Positions 51,654 to 63,270 of a DNA stretch of 64,000 nt are shown piece after piece. Under the pieces are notes generated by a model, which had not been told where the DNA came from, searched no databases, and saw nothing but the letters and a program-made list of their open reading frames with translations. The first letter of the stretch is position 1, and each line of letters begins with the position of its first letter. Source of the DNA: Breviolum minutum Mf 1.05b.01 (Eukaryota; Sar; Dinophyceae; Suessiales; Symbiodiniaceae); assembly GCA_000507305.1 (NCBI GenBank), contig DF240887.1:33020-97019 (forward strand). The letters run 5' to 3'. Made by a program: the position numbers and the translations under genes.

Positions 51654-52024
51654 CTTTGTGCTGTGAGTTTTGGCATTGTTTTCTAAGACACCGCACCAAT
51701 TGCAGCAATGGCAGCATGCACGTTTGCTCGTTGTCGCCCTACGGAAGGGTTTGACTTTCTTGGCGGAAAGTGGATCCTCACTTGACAGGCAGGACAAATC
51801 CTTTTATCCTCAATCTCTGAATGGTCGGAGGCAAATAGGCTTTTGCCACTGAATGTATTCAACCAAATAGAATTCAATGGAATTCACACATCAATGACAG
51901 CCATCTTCGCCGCAGCCTTCGCACACCAACGTGGGGAATGGTGTCCAAGTGTCAGGTTGTTTTCCTTCGTGTTGAAATCCTCGGATCCAGTTCACACCTT
52001 TGAATCCACAAAGAAACTTGCTGC
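51654..52024 (-). CDS. Minus-strand cassette X-Y, copy B2
   Basis: X 51906-52024 and Y core 51654-51800 keep length and frame of copy A2 (119 and 147 nt), with ACCHCCNWCG in Y. The adjoining Z exon has a TAG where A1 has CAG, so this cassette looks partly broken. Confidence 0.42.
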
Positions 52025-55000
52025 CTGCAATTTGGCACAACAACTGCACACTCCCCATGTGCAGAATAGCAAGTTTTGCGCCTGGCTAAGAGTTGTTCAC
52101 AGAGCTAAAGCTGCCATCACATGCCATCACACCCAGCTGGGTGCTTTGTTGAAGTATGCAGCTGGAGCTATATGTTTCAAAGAGACTGTGAACGTTTGTG
52201 ACAGCTCGTGTGCTTTGGGATGCTTCCATCTGGCCTGCCGTGTCCAGATGCTTAGTGATGCCAAGCAAAAGCCACAGACAGGCAGACAAGCTCTCTTTCA
52301 TCATCTGCGCAATTTTCTGGCCTAAAGGATCGTAGTCACCAGAGAAGAAGCAGGTGGTTGCAGCAGGCCAAAGGGAAGGGTGGCCACAGGAGCCAGCAAA
52401 ATCACTTTCTTGGAGATGCGTGCAAAATCTGGAGTTGATTTGTCAAGAAGCAGTCCATTGGGCCCGTTTACAGGCTTAGGCCCAGAGGCCACCACCTTGT
52501 CTCAAGACAGTCTCCTGTTTGGGCATTCTTTGGATCATTTGTTTGGTTTGCTTGGCGACACCGATGTCAATGCGGAATTTTCAGGAAAAATATGAGTTGC
52601 GCGGCGCAGGCATTCAGACTTACACATTTGAAATTCGCGCAGGCCATCGGCCAACCTCCTGGACAAGTTGCGTATCTCTTCCAGTTGCTATTTCGAAATT
52701 CCTTTCTCAGACGTTGGGTGGGAACGCTGGTGCAGTGGCTAGCTGTCTCTTCGGAGGGTCAGAGCAATTCACAGCGCCTGGCCAGATCCCGGAGAATAGT
52801 TTCTTGCCACAAGATCGACACTTTTGTTGGATGCAGGTCTCGCAACAGTTTGCAGCGGCTAATGACTTATGCGAGACTACATACAGGTAATATAGCGGCG
52901 TACTACGACATCATACCTAGAATTCCAGGTTCTTGGAGAGCCGGCTTCCTCTCAACGACGGTTTTGACAGCACCGTTTGCATAATGGGCCACTGTTGAGA
53001 ACAGGCATTCTGCCTTCAAGCCGGCTGCAGGAGCTCAAGCAGCCAGATAACTTGGTCATGCACAGGTGCCACATGTAGAATGATGCATCAGACTCAAACT
53101 GTTAATGACGTCCTTTCTGACATGTTGTGACTGTTCCATCGATCAGATTTTGAACCCCTCTCAGCAACTAACACCATAGTTCGCAGTCGGTTGTGCAAAG
53201 TTTGAACCACCAGCAACCAATGCACACGTCACAAATACAGATCCTGACTGGCAAGCCATCAGCCACAAAATGATCTAGATCCCTGAGATTGAACGCCACT
53301 TCCATATGTGTTGCCTCTCTTCTGTTTGGTGTGAGGGCACAGTTCCGTGCATGTCGCAGATGTGTTGTCCACAAGAACAGCCATCCAATCAGGGCAAGAT
53401 ACGACCTTGTTTGAGGGGCAAAAGGATACGTAACAGAGGGAGGGCAATCGGAAGGTTCTTCGCAAGAGGAAAATCGTTGGGTTCATGGTGTCGGTGCTTA
53501 CTAATGCGTACCCCGATCCTGCTGCAAGAACCAATTGCCCAGAGGGTCGAGCGTGACAAATGGAAGATGTCCAGATGGATGCAAGCAGCAGAGGACAAGA
53601 TGGCAGTGATGCTGGGCCGGAATGCTTTGAACTCAGAGTCTTTTTGCAGGGCTTGAAGCAGAAGCAACATGGATCGGGTGCAGCATGGGGCATTCGAAGA
53701 GATTCAATCAAAGATTTTGCATTGAGACGGTGCTGACACAGAAGAGCTCTCAGCGCGATTGTTTGCAAGATGTGGCTATCCTTACCCAAGGCAAAGGTTG
53801 CAGTAGATTGCAGCCTTCATGCCAGCTTGACTTTCAGCAGTTGGAGATGGCATATTTGGTGATGTCCTCTCCCATATGTCCGAGCTGCCTTCCCCATCGA
53901 AACTGCTCTTACAGCTTTCAGCACATCCAGCCCAGTTCTAGGACTTTCAGCCAAGCTGTGCCAAAACATTGCCAGTGGAAAATAGATGTCCGGATCCGTG
54001 CAAGCAGCAGAGGACAAGATGGCAGTGATGCTGGGCCGGAATCCTTTGAACTCAGAGTCTTTCTTTGAAGGCTTGAGGCAGAAGCACGATGGGGTGCAGC
54101 ATGGGGCATTCGGAAGAGATTCAATCAATGATTTTGCATTGAGAGGGTGTTGACTCGACACAGAAGAGCTCTCAGGGCTATTGCTTGCAAGATGTGGCTA
54201 TCCTTACCCAAGGGCAAAGGTTGCCGTAGATTACAGCCTTCATGCCAGCTTGACTTTCAGCAGTTGGAGATGGCATATTTGGTGATGTCCTCTCCCATAT
54301 GTCCGAGCTGCCTTCCCCATCGAAACTGCTCTTACAGCTTTCAGCACATCCAGCCGAGTCATTTCTGTTCGTGGAAGTTTGCCAGTGCTCCCTTTCGTCT
54401 CTATGTAAACAGGTCTCAATTTGCCCGTGAAAGATCGCAGGTGCTCTTTTGAGCTTCTAGCAGCTACTGCAGCGACACATCAGTGTGCAACCCATGTATC
54501 GAGATTGTCTAGCATGCTAGACAGCTCCTAGTTGGCGCAGAAGCTGCATTTAGGCCAAATCAAGGCTGCCACAGGGCTCATTTCCTGCAAGTTCGGCCAC
54601 TCAGATCAGTCGGGGTCAAAAGAGAATGTGACTTTGCTGGGTTCTTGTCGTGAACGGGTTCTTTTTAGTATCCAAAGCCCAAGCATGCGCTCTTCCACTT
54701 GGTTCTTGCATTCGGGCCATGCAAACTTTTGGCCGGAAGTGGACACGCTGTAACCTGGGCTGCAGGCGACCCTTCCGCAGAAAGAGCAGGCACTTCGAAA
54801 GTGATGATGTGCAGATTCTGTGCATCGACTTTCAGAAATTCAAAAAGATAGCCAGCATTCCCGAGCCCATTATTTGCACGGAGCCAATTTTCTTTGGCTA
54901 TTTGTTCGTGCTAATCTCGCCTGCTGGAAAGCGGGACAGACTGACAGACTTGAGAATCCTCAACCTCTAGAATATCAGGTTGGTGTCATTCGTATGCCTG

Positions 55001-56293
55001 CGCTCTTTGATTGGTTTCATTTGCATTCGGGTCTGACTCTTTCCAGCCTGTTGTCTCAACAGGACCTTGACTTGAGATGTGACAGTCGTGGCAGCCGGAA
55101 GATCTTTTCTTTGCTTCAAGTGTTGAGAATCAATTAAGTTTCTCCAGACCGACAGAACGCAAAAGATCCGCGACAATTTTTACAACTTTGTCTCCCGTGT
55201 CCTCAATACTGGAGAGCAAGGCTGACACCAATGACACTTGCATCTTTTCGTCGCCATTCCAGCCTAGAAGGCATCCAAAGCGTCAGGATTATTTGAGCAA
55301 AGTGCAACTTTTCACTCACGTAGCAGCGGTAACACTGCCATGTAGACTTGCTTTCCGAAAAAATGTGCTGCAAATTTGCACACGCCAAGTCCATGGTTTC
55401 TCGGCCTTGCCTTCGACCATCAACAATATCAAAGCATTTGGATTTGCCTGTACATGTCTACGTCTGTATTCTGTATCTATACGCCGGTGTTCGCAGCGGT
55501 GATGACACCAGCTTCCGTATCTTAGATGCATTGGCATCATTGGTTGAGCTGCTTTGGAGACAGATAAGGTGTCAAACTGGATAGGGGTGTTATGCTTCCA
55601 GCTTTGGTAGGTTTCTCACTTTCACTATGAAACTCCCCAATCCCCCTGATGTATCCCACTGTTCTCCCAAATCTGCATGTCAATGTAATGTGTCTTTATA
55701 TATCTACGGGTCCAACATTTTCCTCGATATTTCCTAGATTGTTGAGTTTGATCCAATCCCTCTTGCTGGAACCTATAAAACTCACAGAGCTTCACCGACT
55801 GGAAAGGTAGGGGCAAGGGAATCCGGAATCCAACAAAAAGTTGTTTTTTTTTAATGCAGTTTGTGAGCTAGATTCTAGTTTCAGAATGGCTCAGGTACTT
55901 TCCTACAAGTCCAACCGCGGAAAAAAGATGTGTCAAGCTGATGGTGCTTCACCTGGCATTTTGAGTCAATGTTGAATCTCAAGTCTTTCAAAGTACTACC
56001 TTTCTGTAAGCTCTATATGCTGTAAATCAAGCACGCAGGGGCTAAGCAAGCGGCACTGCACCAGTGCCAGCTTGCTTAGTCTCATACTTTTTGAATGAAA
56101 CCTCCTCCACGAAGGGGCTTTGGTGCAAAGGTACAGCAGAATATATTTTCTAGCTTGCTGTGCTTGAGTGATATGTGGGCAGACATTCGCATTTTGCAAA
56201 GCTCAAGCATCTTGGTCGCTGACCCGTGAGTCTAAAAGAGCTTTCTCGCTCTCTCTCTCTCTCTCCCTTTCTCCCCTCGTTCCCTCTCAGTGT

Positions 56294-56420
56294 CATGTCG
56301 GGAGTCTACTATTGTGGAGGGGGCTGCTGCGGCTTTAATGGCCAGCTAGGAGCCCTGCCAGCTTCAATGAACCTATGGCTGCTGTCTGATGCCACTGGGC
56401 TATGTTGCTGCGGGGCCTGA
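56294..56420 (+). CDS. Small Cys/Gly-rich open frame, uncertain
   Basis: ATG at 56294, reading MSGVYYCGGGCCGFNG and ending LCCCGA with a stop. An overlapping frame encodes a hydrophobic stretch (SLTFFLIAVTVLPTEL). It lies just beyond the end of duplication copy B. No family; could be chance. Confidence 0.2.
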
Positions 56421-58330
56421 GCTGCACTGGGTCATTAACTTTCTTCCTCATTGCAGTCACAGTGCTTCCCACAGAGCTGATGTTGCATGCTTACGCACTG
56501 ACCCCTTGGATTCTCGGGCATGTCCTTGGAACTGATATGGTTGCACATGCACACAAAAGTCGATGCTACGACAATGCTGGGGTGGGGTTGGGGTATGTTG
56601 GGGTCAAGTTTCTACATATCGAACGAAAAAAAACAAGTGTCAGTGTCGTTCATTCCCGCCCACCCTCCCACTACATGCGTACACATGCGCTTGGTTGACC
56701 ATACTGGTTCCATGCACTACGAATTTTCCTTGAAAGCCATAAGGAATTCGGGATTGGGCTCGTGTCATTTAAATTTACCGTCACATTGAACGCCAACCGC
56801 ACCTTATGTGGTATTTACAACGGTTTCTCCAGGGTCGGCGGCGGACTGGGGAGGGGGTGGACATTAATATGGAACAGAGACGGGTTGTGATGGTTGTGGC
56901 ATTTGTGGCCCCAAAGAAAGCCCAGGCTATTTGGAGAAGACGTAGATTTAGATGAAAAAGTGAAAAAAGTGTGATGACTATTTGCGTTGATCCTTTTTTG
57001 AAAGGGGGCAGGTAAATTAGAATGATGTTGATTTGATGAGAGGACTTGCTGCCATCATGTTGCCTTTGATTGCCTCGTCATGGACATATACCCGGCCCAA
57101 TCTCGGGCCCTCCTGCCTCCTGTCACGCTGTAAGAAGCAATCCATTTGAATCCATGACATCACATTTGTGCCCTTGGTTGTTTTTCGGCTTCAGCGTTTA
57201 ATGAGTGATGCCGTCACGGCCAAAGGCGCGCGGCCACAATGACAAAATGTTTTCTTTGCTGGAGAGAATTTTTTGGTTCGAGTTCAAACTTGAATGTGGT
57301 CGGTCTGGATTTTGTGAAACATTCAAAATTAGAATCAGAACTACTTAGAACTGACCTGTTGTATGCTTTATGCCACTGTATAACCTAACGTATTAGGATA
57401 GCAAGAGAAAACTCAAATTTACATTTAATTACCTATAGAGTTTCTAGATGCTTATAGTGCAAGTTTGATAAGTATTCCATAGGATCCATGTATGGTATAT
57501 TGACTGACATTCCCCATAAACATCGACCAAATGTAGGTAAATCTACCATACATGGAAAATGTAGGTAAATATGCCATACATGGATCGTATGGGGTTGATA
57601 AACATCCTTCAAAATTGATCCACCTTGGTAGATTGCGAGGCCTCTCAATGGAGAGTCCGTCCGTGAGGCGGAGCAAGCAACTTGGCTAGGAATGCAACTG
57701 AAAATTAACGTGGGATCTGAAAAAATCACGCAATTGAAAAAACATCAGCTTCCAAACCTCCATCTTTTGGGTTTTATGTTGATTTTTCCAATGTGCATTG
57801 GGTGTTTGTGAAGTAAGAGGCTTCAGATTAAACGATTGGTCGTGCACGCTGCAATGCTTCAAACATGTGGAACCAATTTTCTGACTGAGATTAAAACGAA
57901 ATCATTGAATATGTACTGGGTCCTGGACCCTTTTCGTGCCAGCCTACATGAAGTCGCCCCAAAAGCGGTGTACCGTTGGGAACTGTGGATACGAGTTGTA
58001 TTATACATGGTTAATCTTTAAGTACAGTACTAAATAGCCTTATGCACAGAACGCATAGGTACACCGGTTCTATCCACATACGTCTTGCTTTCCAAATGCA
58101 TGCTGTTTGTTTGGATTTCTCCATAGTTTCTTGCAAGAGGGCATGTTTATACCTAGCATTCCAGTACTTCCCGTAAACAATGTCCTGGTTTATATAAATG
58201 TAGTGTTCCGCTGCTTTTTGACCGCCTGAAGTGGGTGGGTTAAATGAGGTGGAGAATTGAATACTAGAGCTTACAATGCATGACGACTGTTGATCGAATT
58301 ACTTGCCAATTTGTTGGTTAGTAACACATT
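56421..58330. other. Gene-poor stretch
   Basis: No supported gene on either strand; frames are short and lack family features. Holds the small palindromic repeats at 57480-57605. Confidence 0.5.
57480..57605. repeat. Direct and inverted CCATACATGG repeats
   Basis: AAATGTAGGTAAAT...CCATACATGG occurs twice in tandem (near 57535 and 57560), and an inverted CCATGTATGGTA lies just upstream near 57486. The arrangement can fold into hairpins. Confidence 0.8.
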
Positions 58331-58333
58331 GGC

Positions 58334-58805
58334 TTGAAAACACTTGGTGCACCAACCAGTCAAACAGCTCTCTGTATGGATTGACAGCTCTGCCCTGCAA
58401 TCTTGACGCAAAAGAACTCGTTTATGTGTTTGCACCACACGTGCAACGTGGGTCTCCGCAAGCCACGCCCGAACCACCTTCTATCAGAGGTGTATGTGTA
58501 TAGACCGACGTTGCGCGATGTCGGGGCCATTTTGTTTGTCATGTGCGAAAAGAGCAAACTGGTCTCGCTCGCCTTGGTGGGTCGGCCCGCTACACCTACG
58601 AAGATTGAGCCACCTTTACCACCTCCTGGAGCAACAGGCCGGTGCACCTTCGGAGATGCTTGCTGATCCAGAGTTGCAGGCTTTAGATCGCGTGGTGAAG
58701 ACACATAAACGATCTCTTCTGTGTACTGTAGCGACTGCACCGCAGAGTTGTCAATCCATGCAAAGAGCTGTTTGCCTGGTTGGTGCACTAAGCGTTTTCA
58801 AGCCA
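58334..58805. repeat. Imperfect inverted repeat, about 110-bp arms
   Basis: The left arm (58334-58445, CTTGAAAACACTTGGTGCAC start) matches the reverse complement of the right arm (58690-58805) with scattered mismatches. The spacer of about 245 bases includes a plus-strand open frame. Could be a foldback element or hairpin-forming transcript source. Confidence 0.85.
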
Positions 58806-58949
58806 TCGATGTGTAGCAGGTGGTGCAGAATTCCTCCATCGCCAGTGTTCTATATTCTTCAAGCCTTCACTCCTTCACAACAAGCAGTAGCTTTGGGAAC
58901 ACCAGCTTTACAGGGCCCAAGTTACCACAAAATCAAGGATGGTAAATGC

Positions 58950-59335
58950 CGGTGTTCCACTGGGATGTGACTTGTATGGGTTGACATCTCGTAACCCAGT
59001 GGGAGCTGTTCCAGTGGGATTTGTCTCTTGTTTGATTGCCCTTCTAGGATAACCTGAGAGTCTTCCCCATAGGAAAAGAAGCTTTGATGTATCAAGGTCG
59101 GGGACAAACCAAAGATAAGGATTTGCTAGTGTACCATTGGGATTGACAAAGAATGTAGATTCCATTTTGGCGACAACTCATCACACTTCCCATAGGTATA
59201 CCCAAAATTCCCGGGTTCAACTTACCATATTTCAGGGATACATAAAACTAGTGTACCATGGGGGACCGACTTGTTTGGGGTGACTTCCGGTAATGGTGGG
59301 GTCACTTTTTTTTCACCGGTGTGCCATTGGGTGCG
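58950..59335. repeat. Dispersed short motif RGTGTNCCANTGGG
   Basis: Five close variants lie at about 58953, 59007, 59131, 59253 and 59320, with GTGACTT/GGGGT context around some. Spacing is irregular. The last resembles the GGTGCCATTG motif in the inserted element at 34.8-35.2 kb. Confidence 0.6.
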
Positions 59336-59931
59336 GTGACTTACGGTGTTGTGGGGTGCGAAAGGTCTAGCGCTCGTAATATATCCAGCAAATCTGGTCA
59401 AATTATAGCGACCTCACACGACCTCACTCCAAATAGTGGTTTAGTAAGGGAAATCCCAATTTTTCAGGGAAATCAAGGTTGGTGAAATATTCAAATTTCG
59501 TTCTTGCTACGGTTCACACCTTTCTTTCACTAGTGGTTCACATTGTGGTCATCTTGTAAAAACCTGTTAAACGGGTGTCTATGATTTAGGAGTCGTTGAC
59601 CTGAAAGTCCGCGCGTGAAATATTATTATTTGGCCAGATAAACATGATATAGATTAATATATTGTTGATTTATATATGCATTATCAATCGAACAAAAAGT
59701 GTCCCAAACTGCAACTTACAGGCATCACTTTACTCAAATTTTGAAGTCTTGCAGAGTGACCGTGTTCGTGATGCACAGCTAATTTAGATTGTTAGAGTTG
59801 GATGTGTTTCTGAAAAATGGTAGCTAGTCTCATCTCCAAATCGTCCCCAACCTACGATTGGATGTTTTTCTTAAAGTTCTTTTGCGGGAAGGTGGATCAA
59901 TGGCTATATGGTATATAATGCACACTTAAAG

Positions 59932-60504
59932 GAAGCCGCTCGTGACGTCTACCAAAGGTGGGATGCTCCTCCAAGCGCTCCTAGTGGAGGTGGTGGGTGG
60001 GATGCTATGCCTCCTGAAATGTTGCTTGGTTTGTGGGAAGGGCGTGATGCGAATCCTGTGGATTGACAAGAGAGCTGCAAGTCGCGTCGCCCAGGTAGGG
60101 GGATGACATGGATTCAACACTAAGTTGAGGTGTTTCAATGGTCCTTCGAATTTCCATAAGTACCTGTGCATTCTTCCAATTTTTTTCTATCTGCGCAAAT
60201 TGCGTGTTCTCTAAGGACGCCAACCCCGGAGATGTCCTTTCAGGGCAGTGGTCTATTTGATGCTTCTGGGGGTGGTGACTTTGCAGGGATGGCGGCCTTT
60301 GCTGGCCAGGAGGGTCAAGGGTGTAGTGGTGACTTTGCAGGGATGGCTGCCTTTGCTGGCCAGGAAGGTCAAGGATGTGCTGGTGACTTCGCAGGGATGG
60401 CGGGTTTTGCTGGACAGGAAGGTCAAGGATGTGGTGGGTGCGGCTGGGATCAGATGGGTGCGTGGCCATCACAGCAGCTTGGCAGCACAGATGGGGATGG
60501 CTAG
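59932..60504 (+). CDS. 3' exons of a Gly/Trp-rich repetitive protein
   Basis: Exon 59932-about 60060 follows TTAAAG and encodes EAARDVYQRWDAPPSAPSGG, then WDAMPPEMLLGLWEG. The last exon 60215-60504 encodes three 18-aa repeats and ends QQLGSTDGDG with a TAG. Low-complexity Gly/Trp/Pro composition suggests a disordered tail, as found in RNA-binding proteins. The adjacent downstream gene has KH domains, so this could be the tail of a related gene, but no KH domain is visible here. The upstream part of the gene was not located. Confidence 0.5.
60274..60435 (+). repeat. 54-bp coding minisatellite, three units
   Basis: Units at 60274, 60328 and 60382 encode GDFAGMAAFAGQEGQGC plus one residue, 18 aa each, nearly identical. 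Confidence 0.92.
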
Positions 60505-61563
60505 CTAGTCGTCGAGCCAAGTGTTTTGGAATGCGTACTCTCGGGAAGGGTTTGTGTTTGGTGATTGTTTGCAAGCGTCCCCTGTGGGGGACGTAACGTC
60601 ACGTGCACTTTATGTCTGTCTGGATATGAGAGCCTTTTCTGGGGGCATGTCCCATGTTTTCCGGGAGCATGTGGTGAATCTTCACTCTTGATGGCAGATG
60701 CGACGGGCCGGGTACATTTTGGACTGCATCGTTATGAAGCCGTGGCAGTATTTATCATTATTTCGTGACTTGCGACTTTTTGGCGTTTTTTTATTGTGAA
60801 CTGCACTTGACGCCTGTTGTATGTAAAATGTGTCTCCGCGACTGTGTTTTGGGATGTGGTGGTTGTTGCCATGCATGCATTTGTTGGCAGGTGCCCAGTC
60901 TTTTGGTGCTCTGCTTTTTGGCTGAAAGTTTAAACATGTTTTAACGTTTCAGGGGGTCATGCTTCTAAGAAGTTGTAGAAGGGACTGCTTCGGAGTCGTA
61001 TTGGATGTTAGATTTTGCGGCAAGCGCTGTACTCTTTGCTTCTTCTGATCGGTCCAGTTTTCACTTCGCGTGGCAGGTGCAAGGAATGAAACGTGTCAAA
61101 TTGCCCGACGTGTTTTGACGCTGGATTTCGTGCACATTTGCGCAGCGGCGCAGCGTTCGAGTTTTGATCAGCTTCGCAAAGTTATCATTCTGCGGCCAAA
61201 TGTGTCCACACGATCCACGTCAGAGAATGCATTCTGTGAAGGGTTTTGACAGACATTCAGTTTTGTAGTCGACATATTACCGCCGCAACAAGAGTTTATA
61301 ACTCCGCGTATGAAATGCACAATGGTTAAACATTTGAATCAATCACGTGTATGCAGACATACGAATTAAAATGTCATCAAAAGAACACCAAATCTGTGAT
61401 GGTAGCGAAAATGGTCAGAGCAATAGGAATATCCATGTCACGACATCCTCCAAGATGATCATCCTCTTTTTCGCCCCCAGGGTTGACAGCATCTTTTGCC
61501 CAAGGCCTTCCCAGGCCGCCAGCAGCCTCTCTGAAGTCAAGGCCAGGCCGAAAAATAATAGAC
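60505..61563. other. Intergenic / 3' region, no gene seen
   Basis: About 1 kb between the Gly/Trp-rich gene and the KH gene. Only short frames without features. Confidence 0.5.
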
Positions 61564-63243
61564 ATGTCGAGCGGCGACGTCAGGATTGGAGATGTCTCCA
61601 AGTGGAAATGGGTTGCCTGTGGTTAAAATTATGGTTTTCCAATTTTGGTTCTTTATGATCATGGCATCTAGTCTTAGTGAGCTCAAAGGAGGGTGTGTTC
61701 AATTGGACCATGGTGAAACTCAGCAGGTGATCCAGATTCCTGCGAAGCAGTGCCTTGTCGAAGAAACCCGTGTGGCAGGACGAACTCAAACATGGAAGGG
61801 TTGGAGCGGTTTCACGTAATGAAACCCGAACAAAGCCAACCGATAAATAAACAATAAGGATCAATAAGGTGGACTTGTGTGTGGGTGCTGGCAGCTTCCC
61901 AAGTACGGTGTCTTGATTCAATTGAAGGTGATTTTCCCTCTACACAAATCCAATGAGGAAGGGAGGCTTGATCGGGAAGAAGGGCGAAGCGATCGCCAGA
62001 ATACGTCAAGCCACTGGATCTGCCATCAAGATAGAATCTAGGCATTGAATGGAGGGAGAAGTGAATCGTCAGAATAGGTGGGCGCTGAAGACATCACAGC
62101 ACAAAAGCTTTCAAAATGCGAGCATGAATGAGCTAAAACGCTGAAAAACTAGTGCCTCATCCTACGCCAATCAACAGAGTCAACCTGGCCTTGGGTGGCC
62201 TTGGCCTCGCAGCCTTGGCCTTGGCCTCGGGTCCTTGGGCCTTGGCCTCGGGTCCTTGCGCCTTGGCCTCGAGGCCTTGGGCCTTGGCCTTGGGCTTGGG
62301 CTTGGCCTTAGGCTTGGGCTTGGGGTTGGGGGGCCTGAAGGGCTTGGCGGCCTTGGGGGCCTGCGGGGCTTGACTGCTTCGGTTTCCTGTTTCGATCCTA
62401 TTTAGATTTAATCGACAATTCTGTTCTTGTTCCCGAGGAACACCAAGATGGTGACTATTTGGCCACCGTCACTATCTCTGGCAATGTTGCCATGGCAGAA
62501 CAACTCATCAACGAGCGCTTGCGAGAGCAGTTCCAGCCCAGGTTGGGGCCAGACGGCAAGACACTCCAAACCTCATGGGAATTTGGAATGTGAGGTTTGA
62601 CGGTATGCCTGAGAACCTCGCGCAGGGGGCGATATTTTTCAGAATGCCTTTGATTTGTGATTTGTAGTGAAGTTGCTGTCGCAAGTCGCAAGTAAATTTA
62701 CTTTCTACAAAGCATGTCCAACATTCAGTTCATGATCAGACAATAATCTATCTGGACACATTCTGTAGACGTATTCTGATTGCACAGTTCACATGACCTA
62801 AAATCAGCAGTGACCTGCTTTGACAACACACGTACGGACCATGTATTTGGCCGCAGGGCTGATGAATGGGCAATGAAAGTCGTTGAAGTTGCAGCTTGGC
62901 AGTACAACTATTTTTGGCCCAAACATGTCCCGGCAAAAGAATCAAAAGCGACTGGGTCCAGCAGAACTGGCAGGGGCTTGGAGTAGAAGTGAAAGAACCT
63001 GAGTACAGACGCAAAAAGGTAAGCAGTTCTTTTGACCGATCTTGAGAATTCCCGTATGTTCCTCACTCTTCCAATGGTCCACCATTTTTGGAGGTTGCGA
63101 GTTGCGAGCTTCCTGGACCACACATTTCAGCCATTTCACCCATTTCTGAGGACCCGAGCATCGTGGGCCACATTATCGGTCCTGGCGGGGCGAACTTGCG
63201 ACACATCTATGACACCACTGGATGCAAGATCAAATTTGTACAG
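61564..63243 (+). CDS. KH-domain RNA-binding protein, at least two KH domains
   Basis: KH domains bind single-stranded RNA or DNA. The proposed start is ATG 61564 (MSSGDVRIGDVSK), joined to the exon at about 61680-61746 (GETQQVIQIPAK). Then 61958-62033 (KGGLIGKKGEAIARIRQATG, then SAIKI) and 62438-about 62540 (EEHQDGDYLATVTISGNVAM, then AEQLINERL) complete KH 1, with GxxG = GKKG. The introns at 61747 and 62034 have GC and GA donors and both cut the KH domain. KH 2 is on the exon ending 63243 (VGHIIGPGGANLRHIYDTTG, then CKIKF; GxxG = GPGG), with a GC donor at 63244. An intermediate exon lies near 62796-62986. The 3' end is not found, so the gene may continue beyond the window. Confidence 0.7.
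62190..62370. repeat. Intronic CCTTGG/CTTGGG minisatellite
   Basis: Imperfect tandem CCTTGGCCTCGGGTCCTTGG-type units grade into (TTGGGC)n, wholly within the presumed intron 62034-62437 of the KH gene. The Leu/Ala/Gly-rich frame over it is not a gene. Confidence 0.85.
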
Positions 63244-63270
63244 GCACTTGCAAGCCATTTAGATCTGAAN

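Larger units (their letters stand above)
38495..56270. repeat. Segmental duplication, copy B (about 17.8 kb, locally expanded)
   Basis: Same order and orientation as copy A. It is longer because blocks that occur once in A (22.8-24.0 kb) are repeated in B: one block at 41543-42140 and again at 42330-43030, another at 40250-40960, 42120-42300 (truncated) and 43000-43690. A partial copy at 44440-44960 precedes the full one at 45812. Stretches at 39.2-40.2 kb and 41.0-41.5 kb have no obvious partner in A. Confidence 0.88.

Noticed and set aside
62152..62373. Leu/Ala/Gly-rich 73-aa frame
   Set aside because: Intronic CCTTGG minisatellite; no evidence of translation.
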